Position numbers and translations under genes: made by a program. Positions 13,240 to 24,200 of a DNA stretch of 31,595 nucleotides are shown here, piece by piece (the stretch's first letter is position 1; each line of letters starts with the position of its first letter). The notes under the pieces were generated by a model. It was not told the DNA's origin. It was given only the letters and a program-made list of their open reading frames with translations, and ran no database searches. The stretch lies in contig UZAE01000179.1 in NCBI GenBank assembly GCA_900617975.1, positions 1 to 31,595 on the forward strand. The letters are read 5' to 3'. Origin of the DNA: Rodentolepis nana. Lineage: Eukaryota; Platyhelminthes; Cestoda; Cyclophyllidea; Hymenolepididae.

Positions 13240-13658
13240 ATGCATTAGTCGGCCAAGACGCGCGGGGGTAATTTTTCTGAGAGTATGCGAAAACTCCGGC
13301 GTAAACCCATCATTAGTGTTTACAAAACCTGGGTCTAATTAGCAAGACGTAAAGAAACAACGTTAGGGTGTGGGTGAGTTGAAGCGGGGGGGGGGCAGTG
13401 TTAGCAAAGGTAATGAAAGGGGTCGCACACTCGTGCTGCCGGGGCCACCTGACGTCCGATATGCACTCTTTTGCACTTCTAGTGTAACGGACAGACGAGC
13501 GTCTTAGTGAGGCAGACAAGCCCAGTTAAGCTTGTTGCGCGTGCTTCAGTTAGTAGTACGGACGCACACGCGCAGGCCAACATACGCACGACAGCATAAG
13601 TGCGATTCTCTGACCGGGAGTCTCGTACACATGCCACTTATCATGCTCCTCATCACAC
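13240..13658 (+). promoter_or_regulatory. CpG-rich patch: candidate promoter and 5' untranslated exon
   Basis: Against AT-rich surroundings, this stretch is dense in CG dinucleotides (for example GACGCGCGGGGG, GCGCGTGC, ACGCACACGCGC) and GC-rich overall. It contains an E-box-like CACCTG running into TGACGTCC, a CRE-like half site, and a G10 run at 13386-13395. At its right edge, CACAC|GTAAGC (GT at 13659-13660) is a good donor that could pair with the acceptor at 14285, giving a 627-base intron in the 5' UTR. It has no convincing coding frame. The position about 0.6-1 kb upstream of the first coding exon fits a promoter; the assignment is inference. Confidence 0.45.
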
Positions 13659-14270
13659 GTAAGCCCCTGTCCATTATATCTTAAAGTAACACTACTACTT
13701 ATCACTATACTACTATTATATTCTCTTGGTCTCACTGTGTCACAAACTAATATTTAAAGTAGCTTTTCGATTGCATGACCCTGAACATCTGAGCCCATAT
13801 TATAACCATATGCTTTGCGCAGGAACCCCTTATTTCATGAAGTCCCAAATTGCATTATATTGTACATCTCATTTTTTTAATTATTCCCGAGGAATGAAGA
13901 AACTATTCTATTTCTGTCACATTAAGAAGAAAGTGAATTAATGAACTGACGTTGACCCTAAATGCCAATTTCAAACTGCGAAATTGAATTTCTCGTCTCC
14001 TATACAAAATCGTTTAATAATCAAATCACTTCACCCCATCTGAAATTTCTCCTAAATTGTGTTGAAAAATTCAATAGATAATTTACTTTTGAAGCAGAAT
14101 TCTAAGTGAAAGCATTGAAGTCGCTTTGTGCTGAGGAACAATTAAAAACAGCAGTTCAATTGGAGTTTGCGACCATTTGTATTTTTTGTCAATTTGTGAA
14201 TGAGATTCTTGTCTTGAAAAATAGTATTTACTGGCCTCTATAATATAAACTGGTTTGACTAACCTTTATT

Positions 14271-14302
14271 CTATTATTTCTTTAGAAAAGAATCATTCAG
14301 TG
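14271..14302 (+). other. Splice acceptor and last 17 bases of the 5' UTR
   Basis: A pyrimidine-rich stretch ending TTTCTTTAG at 14285 lies 17 bases before the start ATG. This is a standard 3' splice site, so the mRNA has a leader made elsewhere. It may come from an upstream untranslated exon by cis-splicing, or from a spliced leader by trans-splicing if the animal is a flatworm. The sequence cannot tell these apart. Confidence 0.7.
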
Positions 14303-15283
14303 ATGGGGTTGGTTCTGACAATTTTGATGATACTTGCTACAAGTGATGCCCTACAGCCACTGACCTATATTGTCCAAGAGGAAGTTCCACGAGGTACCCG
14401 TGTAGGAAAATTGGCAGAGGATGTCTTACAAATGTTTGGTACATACACCCCACCCGGGGAAAAGTCAGCTGTCAATCTCAAGATCACAAATTGGCAGGAT
14501 CTCGGTCCCCAACACTTTGTGATTGACATTGCCACCGGCTATCTTGTTGTAAACAAAATACCCGACAGGGAAGCGTTATGTCCAGACAAGACTGGTCCAG
14601 GTCAGACCAGATTTCCCTTTCCCATGGCAAATACTGATGGCAATAACCAGCCCATGCCTGAAAAAATACATGCCCCTGAAGCCGCTGACAATCCTTGTAC
14701 ACTTACCCTCAGGGTTGTCTATACCCCTGAACCAAGTGGAGAAATTACGAAAGATCCAATTCTATTGACAGTTAATGTCATAATCACTGATATAAATGAC
14801 CATATTCCAATGTTCCCCCAATCTAGGATTAATCTAGAACTTGGCGAAATCTTATCTATACCCGGAGAAACCACAATCACCCTTCCAACAGCTAGTGATC
14901 CAGACGCTGGATCAAACGGAACTCTTTCTTATTGGATTGAGCATGGTCTGCTTTCCCATGGAAGTCAGATTACAAATTCCTCTGCATTCCCTTTCAGATT
15001 AGAAGGTCTGGCAGATGGGAATCCACTTAGATTACGTCTCATCCAACCCTTGGATTATGAGAAACTAAAATCCTACGAATTCATACTATGTGTTGAAGAT
15101 CGTGGGACTCCAAACTCTCTCAGTTCTCGCCTTCGAATTCATATTGACGTTCTGGATGAGAATGACAACATTCCGATCTTCTCACAATCAAAGTATTTTA
15201 TCATTATAAATGAGTCGTTGCCTCGTGGAAGCGTTCTTCTGGATTTGCGTGCCCAAGATCATGACAGTGGCCAAAATGGACAG
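14303..15283 (+). CDS. Protocadherin coding exon 1 (signal peptide, EC1, EC2, start of EC3)
   Basis: This exon has 327 codons and ends in phase 0 at a consensus donor (CAG|GTGAGA). The ATG at 14303 opens MGLVLTILMILATSDA, a hydrophobic signal peptide probably cut before LQPL. EC1 carries the protocadherin DREALC motif, but about 35 residues rich in Pro, Gly and Asn intervene between it and the next strand (CTLTL). EC2 ends in a complete DENDN linker at residue 285. EC3 begins at SKYF, and the exon stops inside the calcium-binding DxDSGQNGQ motif; the following codons (VTFEF) come from the next exon. Reading on past the donor reaches a stop within 30 bases. Potential N-glycosylation sites include NGT and NSS in EC2 and NES at the start of EC3. 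Confidence 0.92.
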
Positions 15284-18200
15284 GTGAGAGCGTGTTCGCA
15301 TTTATTTTAATTGTTTGATAGCTCTCGTGGGATGGAGAAGGAAATGGGAAAGGGGGGGGGGGTGGAGGGCGAATTGACAGAGGGAAGGTGTGGGTACATT
15401 CTTCATCCGCGAAAAAAGATGTCACTCTTTTCGGCCAAGCGATTTTTTTTCATGGGAATCGAAAGTAGCGATCCTCAGCTTTATTCGCTGAAACAATAGT
15501 GGAAGAGCAGCAAAGGCAGGAATCAGGAATCTCTATAGCTTCTCTTTCTTTCCCTGTGCTAAAAGCACGAATGATGGAAAAATGTTGGAAGGAAAGATGG
15601 TGTCAATTGAAAAACCAGATGTAGGCACTTTCGCTACTTCAGAGGGGGGAAAAACGTGCCTGATCGTATAACAACTCTTGACAGGTATACTAATCGCCTT
15701 CTTTTCCTAAAATATACCTCACCAATCTCGCATAATTTTTCATCTATTCACTTAGATCGCATGATCATACCAAAGATACGATTGGAAGAGATACACAGTT
15801 TCCATTGTAATGCTTCCTTAGGCGAGGGGCAGGAGATGCCACTCTTTATTCCCATGAAACTTATTTATTTATATCAAATGGCAGGCTTTATGATAGTTAT
15901 CATTAGCCCTTTAGTTGACTTCAGGCTTCACAGAGGGAAAGGAACATCAAAGTGAAAATAGTCGAAAGGGGGGAACAGAAGAGTGTATTAAAGATGTAAA
16001 AGGTAGATGAAAGGTGAGGTAAGTACTGTGAAAGTGGTCGAATATGACATACAGTGGGGTCATGATAGCCCGAGTTTAGAAGTGAACTGCCGGTTTATAG
16101 ACTTTTTGCCGTATGAGTATACGTTGCCCAGGGTGCACCACGTGGAGGTAAGTCTATCGCACACCCCTTCCCATGAAACTAAAATTCGCTATTGGCTTCA
16201 GAAGAAACTGGTTTAGTAGATGAGATGATAAGAACATTCTGTTCTTTTCAGCCATTTCTTTCTAATTGTTAAGGACAACAATTCAGTAGTTATAAACTTT
16301 CGAATGTTTGAAGCATCATTTACCAGCAGATTTTTCAGACAGCAACAGAAAGCGTATAACCAACCTGAATCTACTTTGAAATTTGAAAGTTGCTATCGCT
16401 ACTATCTTCAGATTTATAGATTCTCAAGTAATAACAGCCGATCAAGACAGATCTATTCCCTCAAGAATGATCAATTTACAAAAGAAAATATACACCCCTT
16501 CCTGCCTAAATTCTCCGGTTAGATCTTAAAGTAGAGTTCAATGGCACTTTTGAGTGGGTAATATGGAGGAGAAAGTGAGAAAGAGTTGGTGAATTTAATT
16601 AATAGATCTTCCTGGACAAATTTAAGATTGTCATCTTAAGGCAAGTGTTATTTTGATCTCTGCTGGTGGCAATTTTGAGCGCACAAATAGAAGTTGCAGA
16701 TACATTTATGCATTCAACAGCAAGGGAATTAAGTATGCGGCAAATATTAGATTATCTTGCGGATGCTAAGACCAACCGCGAATTTGATTTTTCTCTGAAT
16801 AAATTAACGTATATATATATATATATATATATAAACTGATATATAGATGCAATATGGTGTTGTAACTCGATTTTATGTCAGAGAACTTTCAATTAATCTT
16901 TACTTAAAGGACAGTTCAGCTAAAAGTGAGTTATACAAATATTCACGCAAATGGACAGCACTTCTATCAAACGTTGTAGCTTTCAACATTCTGTTAAGCG
17001 AGCCGTAAGTGGGAGGGGTTAAATTTTGATTTTTGCCTTAATAAATTGTAGTTCATATTTTATTTGAATATTCTTACAAATGATTCTTGAATGCTAGTTG
17101 ATTGGCTGGAATCAAATACCATCTACTCGTGAAAAGCAACTATTTCCACTCCGAAATACTTCATTCCGCGAATACTAATCAGTGTCTCTATGTTCCTTCA
17201 TTATTAGAAGTTTAAAGGTATCTAACTAATAAAAATTTCAAAATTCGCAATCTCTGATCATGTGAAAACGACTTTGTGTGTGAGTACTTTTCTAAAGTGA
17301 TTAGGGCAATAAAATCAAAATCCACTAGGTATGGGTGGTCAACATGTGATTATTTTGATCTTACAAGAATATTATCTTTAGGATGGTTTTAAAACTAACT
17401 AGTGTTTTTAAAAGTTCATGAAATTCAAGTGGGTTTCTATGGGGCATTAGCTAATGTCAAAGGTCAAGGGGTTCTATTCTCACTGAAGCAGTTCTGACGA
17501 ATAGGTATGGTCAATCCTGTTGGTTACGTCTAGCTAGTGTATGGGAGGATAGAGTTGAATCCTCTCGCAAGGGAGCATTTATGATGCCAATTTCAGTTCA
17601 AGGTGAGTGCTAAAAACGATTTTCTAAATGGACTTAGGAATTATCATTATTATTAGGCATTTACTGGCTGTTCCAGTTTGCAAATTGTCCGAATATTTAA
17701 TAACAACTACTCAGTTGATTTTTTAAGTTACGCGAGTTATCGCATAAATTAATGGCCTATGCTGAAAATAAATGCAATTTGCTGAATAAATTTGAGTCCT
17801 TTCTGTTACGACCAAACCGTGATTTGTCATTTTGCAATGGAGGTCTTTCCTATCCCCATTTTAACTCACCATTCTCTGATACAAGTCTACAAGGAGACAA
17901 ACGACTGAGTGGACATTCATAAAAGTATAAGAAGAAAGGCATACGCCAAAGAAGATAATTCTTTCCTCCATCCAAAAGGAATGAACATGTTTATGCTTCG
18001 AGGGGGGGGGGGGGGAGCGAGAGAGGTCCGTGATTAATTAAATAGCATCTCTCTCTCTCATTTTCTACGTCTTCAGTAATTGCCTCAAGGATTTTGGTGT
18101 ATTCAGTCACGAAAATGGCAAATGTATTTTACCGTTCAATTTTATTGCGTTGAGAGATTGCATTCATTCCTTTTAAGCAAATGCTGGAAGACATTTAAGA

Positions 18201-21200
18201 ACCTTTTGGGCCACATGATGACTATATTGCTAAGTTGAAGCCTAGAATTGAATTCAAAACTTTTCTAAAACTAAATGAATCGAAAAGCACGATTTAGATT
18301 TATTCACACGACTGCTTTTGGTTTGAAAATTATTTAATTATTTTCTTTTAAGATTTTGGTTTAAACTTAGCTAACATGTTAAACTATATGCATACAATTA
18401 AGCCATCTCCAAGGTTCAGTATGGAAAAATTACTTTATTCACTAAATTAGATATTCGAAGCTGAACAATAGTTAATATTTGCTTCCAAAATTGAGCTTTG
18501 TCACTAAAAATTATTTTGACTAATGCACATGAAATTCAAAGCTTATCTAGAATTAACATATCGGATTTATAATAAATAATTAATGAAAATTTGGAATCCC
18601 TTGATCAAACGTTTCGCTGAGTTTGGAGTAAATATTATGAATTTTCAAATTAAAAAATCAAGATGTATGCCTTTAGGTGAGAAAGACGTTTCTTTTCGAT
18701 TTTCTGGAACACTGATTCGCTTAAACGGTGAAATCGGCCAAATGGAGTTCAAAAAAATTTGGCATCATTAGCCCACGTTAGGGGACTGAATATCAAGCCA
18801 TAACTTTTAAACATCTTCAAAGGGAGATAATTAATTTCAGTAGTTAATAGCGCAGACAGCTGTCGTCTACATTGACGGCGTCATGTTGACCCCTTCTTTC
18901 TGCCTGTCCCCTTAACGTTTTCTATGCGCTCTTGTTCTCATTCGTACTGATTCATTTCAGGATATTACTGCAAATGCAACCCATTCCAAAGTTTAACCTG
19001 AAAAATTCTCAAGCAGAAGGGTTAAGAATCGTGTGCTTAACCCTTTAACGCCCGAATTATTTTTTGAAAAAAAGGCACCCAACTGCACTCACGCGTGTAT
19101 CGCAGCAGAATGATGCCGCCGACGTGAGGAAGTTTTGGTGGTGCATCAGGCGAAAACTATAGACACGCATTGAACATGTCACTAACGGTGGTGCATCAGA
19201 CACGCATTGAACATGTTTCAAAGGGCAATAGCGCCTTCTGCTACGAGTCTATTACTAGTGGAGCTTATTTTGAAAGAGGACCATACGGCCCAATAAGGGC
19301 GTAAAAGGGTTTAACTAGGCCTTTGAAATATATATTTGATTATAGTGAGAGAAAACAGAACCATCTTTGAATGCACCTATGGAAAACTTTCAACGATTGA
19401 TTAGTAAGCTTGATATAGACTTAACGCATTATGAGGAATGGAAAAAATAGTTGACTCAAATATTCGTGGAAAAAATTCACTTTTAAGTATATTTTCTCCA
19501 TTAAAGGGCTGATGATAAATATCATAAAGCCTGCCATTTGAAATAATAATATTTTCGCCATATATCTGGAACAATATTATTTCAATAAAACTATTGCATT
19601 TTTCTTCTTATAACCATGACCGGGCATTTATTCAAGGATACTTTTCCTGTTTTATTAGGTAACCTTCGAGTTTTCACCTCCCATGACAGAAGAGTCAAAG
19701 TTGGTCCAACAATATTTCGGCGTTCGGACAATTACTCCTGGTTTCGCTAAGCTCTTCATCCGTCAGTCGCCAGATCTCGATACTGGAATCGAGAATAACC
19801 CATTGGGTACTTCATCTGAAATTTCAGTTCGTCGGAGTCGTGATTTCACGCTGAGGGTTATAGCAACTGATAGCGGTTCACCTAAACGGCACTCATCAGA
19901 AGCTACTGTGGTAGTGCGGGTTTTGGATGTTAATGACATGACACCGAAGATTGCAGTTACCTTTCTCACTTCTCAAGGATCTCAACAACAAGGAAACATG
20001 TACTACAGGGGTCCAACTCCTCAGAGGAGTCATGGGACAGTGATGGAGAATGTCGATCGGAGTCTAATTGCTTTCGTGACAGTGCGAGATCTCGACTCTG
20101 GGCCTTGGGGTCAGGTCACGTGCAGAACAGACAATGACGCATTCAGAATGATTCCAATTAGTGGCAATGCTCCTGAATCGGACTCTTTTGAAGGCCAAAA
20201 CGAAGTGGAGCCTCGATCAGCAAATGAAGAAATTTACTTCAAGTTAATGACCCAGAAACCATTCGATAGGGAAACCGTACAGCAGGTAAGCCAAGTCCTG
20301 CCTTTTATGCATTAGCTGGAAATATTTACGGAATAGTATGATTTCGCTAAATGTTTGCTTTGGCTGCCTGTGGCTTTCATTTATTAAAAACACTAGAAAT
20401 GGGGATTAGGAGGCAAAAGGGAAGTGGCTCTAAAAATGGCGCTTTTTATACAATATGACATGTGGAAGTAAGCAATCGATCATTTGTTTCAATTAAAAAA
20501 AACAAAAATCGTTTTCGTTAATTGCATTGAATCAATTTTAAGATAATAAAATTAATAGTTGATATTTCTGTTAAGCATATAAATAGGTTGAGAACAGGTA
20601 GTGCTGATAGCAATAAAACGATAATAATAATTAAAAATATTAACAATGAACAATAAGTAATAACAAAAGACACTATAAGATGAAATACCAAAACTTACAA
20701 TAACAAAATCGCATACTTTTTTCATTATTTTGCCAGTTATTTATTATTTAGAGTAAATAGTAATTAAAATTCATTTTGCTAATTGGTTATAAAAGTGAAG
20801 ATGACTTGCTAAGATAAAGCGAGGAGAGACTTGGGTCTTGTCAAAACAACGGGTTGATTTAAGTTAAGAGTCATTTGCTTATGTCAAGAAATGGACATTT
20901 ACTGGCAGTTAGACGACATCTTAATGGCGCCTTCTTGCTGGGCAACTCAGAACTTATTCAATCATAGACGCAGTCTAACTTTTTTAAATCTGTGCGTATG
21001 TTGACTAAAATTCCCACAGGAAATGTTGTGGACACCGGATATCGCATGTCGTATCCCTTGTGGACTCTGACCCACATACTTCCGGAATTTTATGCGAAAA
21101 GCCACACCTCTCGTCGGTCTTAATTTGCACACGCGAGAAAAACAGCAGTCTCCCTATCTTCCCACTAAATCATCATTGGCAGTCTACCTTGCTCAGTTAC

Positions 21201-24200
21201 TTTGCAACTCCATAATTCCAAACGCAGGTCGGGCTGAAGTCTTTGATTTAAGGCCCTTCTCCATTAATTAGTTTAGCTAAGAACTTGATCAAAGTTCATG
21301 TACAGGTTACTTGGTGGCGTCAGAGTTCACAGTTTCGACTTCCAACGGGCACACCCAGATGGCGGAATGACAGATCATTCTGAGTTAGGTGGATCCTCAA
21401 CATGGCGACTCCTATATGCTGCCTCCCAAGGCAGAAAGAGTGATAGGAAAGCTTTTGCAACTGGGATTAAGACTTATCATCACTTAGATTTTTAAAATCA
21501 TCACTCTTAAAGGAATTAATGTCTCCCCTGGAGGGAATTAAGGAGAGGAAGAAGATAGGGAGAGAGAAGATTATGCAGGTGCCTCTCTCTACGCTATTTT
21601 AGTGGCGGAAATAAATAATTAATAAGCCTCCATCTGTAATACTGTTGGAAATAACCAATTAGCCTTAGCCCTGCTCATAGCAGCTCAAGCAAAGCTACTG
21701 CAGAGTACGGTACTCCCTCTCTTTCTGAGGGTTCTCTCAAGGGACCTTCCCAACCCAATCTCACAGGAGTTCAGCCCTTTTCATAATATTAAAGTACTAT
21801 TATAAGTTCATACTTTGTAAATCTGGCTCTCCAAAATCTGGTATGGTCTACTGATTGATTGCATTGCAGAATATTCCTCAGTTTTCACAGGCTACTTTTA
21901 ACAGCAATTGGTGAAAATCCCAGTACTCCTATTCTTTTACTTTAATTTCGTAAATTGAGTTAACTAGAGGCTAAACCTCATTTAAAATTGTATTTTATTC
22001 ACTTACTCGTAGGTGACTTTTCGAATAATTTGCGTGGACAATGTTTACAAGAATGGTCAAACGCAAACATTTGTCCAAGATCTCAGCCCTTCTAACTTTG
22101 GTGCGCTTCCAAGTAGTCAAACGCCAGGCAGTGGAAAGCAATTTACTATTGTCACAGAGAGAGCTGAACAATTAACTGGAGTTTCGCTAGTTTCTGTTCG
22201 TATTCTTGATGAGAACGACTGCGCACCAGAGTTTACCCAAGCACTGTATACATTTTCTGAAGAAGAAAATATTCCAGATTACACCAAACAACCTTCATCG
22301 AAGATGGAGGGTAAAGCAATTGGAAAAATTCAAGCAAAAGATAAAGACCTTGACCCAGTTCTCACCTACAGTCTATTGAGTAATCCACAAGATGCATTTT
22401 CCATTGATTCGAAGACAGGAACACTGTTTATAATCAGACCGTTTGATAGAGAAGCTTTCCTGACATCTACCTACGAGGGGATTGAAGTAAAGCGATCACA
22501 GGCAACTAATGAATCAGTGGTAATGGCTTCCTTTCGAGCACAGGTTTCTGACGGGAAGCATACAGCAGAAACTAAGATTCAAGTGACTATCACTGATGTC
22601 AATGACTGCCCTCCAATTTTTGAAAAGACAAACTACGAGTTCTTTGTTGAGGAGAATCGAAGACCGCAGAATGGAAACCCGATTGGTGTGGTGAAAGCAC
22701 ATGATTCAGATGTAGGTCTGAATGGAAAAATCGTTTATAGTATCCAGCCATTAACAGATAATGACTTCAACGAATCCGTTAGCTACTCTCTAGATTATAA
22801 TCCGAATAGGCATTTCAAAATTGACCCAAATACTGGTGTTATTCATACTCTCCGTCCACTAGATAGAGAGCAATATATTCACCACGTGTTTCACGTTCTT
22901 GCAATTGATACATCTGATAGTTCAGCGTATCAACAATCACAAGGTGGAAAGAAGATTCAGTTTACAGCAACAGCTACTGTCACCGTGATTGTTAACGATG
23001 AAAATGATAATTCTCCGATAATAACCTTTCCAGCTTCACATACAACACTAAGAGTTGAAGTCGGAGCTCCTGCAGGACATCAAATTTTCACAGTAACAGC
23101 AACAGATCCCGATGCAGCCGAGAATGGTACTGTTCGATACTTTTTACGACAATCCACTCCCCTCATCTCTGATACAAGAAACACCGAAGAGGGCAATGCC
23201 AAAGGAGCTATTTTTTCAATCGACGAACAGACTGGAATAGTTCTATTGACTGAAAAACTTCTAAACGCCCAGACAAAGTATCTTCTTACAATTGGAGCTC
23301 ATGATCTGGGAAGTGTGGTGCAAAAGAACACTTCAATCGCAGCCATAATTCATGTGGTTGGTGTAAGTTTTTCCAGTGAAATTTAATCATAAATCTTGTT
23401 ATTATTTAAAGATAACACTTTCAAAAAGACAAAAAGTATGTTTTTCGTCTTGATTTTTACGTTAAATGGGAAGTTAATAATTAATAAAAACGGACAGTTG
23501 AATCCCAAGAATATACATAGTCAGTCGGATTTGACCTTGACTTTAAATTAGTTTTAAATTATCCCTTCACTCTGCTATGTAACAACTTATTACAAAAATA
23601 GACATTGCTTAAATACCTTTTCTTATTTTAGAAAAATCAGTTAGAGAACTTCGTAAGTTCCAGTGAAAATGGGCGGATACCAACTTCAAGTAGCAGTGAT
23701 ACGAATCTTCCAACTTCTGGAATGCGACCTCCAATGCCTATTCACCGTGGTCCTGGAGGTGGCAGCGATGGGGGTGAAGGAAGTGGTGCACTACATGACG
23801 ACTACCGAATGGGACCAGTCATGCCTCTCCCGCATCCTCCAAACAACTCTCAACCTTTTGGCTTTCTCACTGATAGGATTATCATCTTCGTTTTGTCTTC
23901 CATATTTGTTGTACTTTTGGTGGTGACTGTGGTACTTATTCTTCTCATCCGACGACGGAGGTTTATTGATATCAATGCGAATAGAGGACCTAAAGTTGGA
24001 ACCAAAGGTTAGCTTTCGTAGAGATTTAACATTTTCATTTTGACTATGGCTTTCTTTTAGCTTTGGGAAACGGTTTTCTTTTAATAAAGTGTAGCAGATA
24101 TGTGGCAATTGTTGGGGTACCTTCTCCATCGGATAGTAAGATCTCGACACTCTTAAGGGAGAATAACTGTGTTTGAGATAAGACCTTTTGCTATTAAAGA

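Larger units (their letters stand above)
15284..19658 (+). other. Protocadherin intron 1 (4375 bp)
   Basis: A GT-AG intron, phase 0, splitting EC3. It carries a G11 run near the donor, SINE copy B (antisense), a (TA)12 repeat, a G14 run, the TTAA-flanked MITE and SINE copy E, making it the most transposon-rich part of the gene. The exon junction codes a continuous cadherin motif, so no extra exon is required. Confidence 0.88.

Noticed and set aside
14255..14302. Upstream extension of the protocadherin frame from a TTG at 14255
   Set aside because: The extension crosses a clear splice acceptor ending at 14285, starts without ATG, and the ATG at 14303 begins a proper signal peptide.
15284..15310. 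Continuation of exon 1 to a stop at 15310
   Set aside because: It reads through a consensus donor, and splicing to 19659 restores the conserved NGQ-VTFEF cadherin motif.
19502..19548. CTGATGA in the retroposon 3' end as a hammerhead ribozyme core
   Set aside because: The bases between CTGATGA and the following GAAA do not form a stem II, and not all copies keep CTGATGA.
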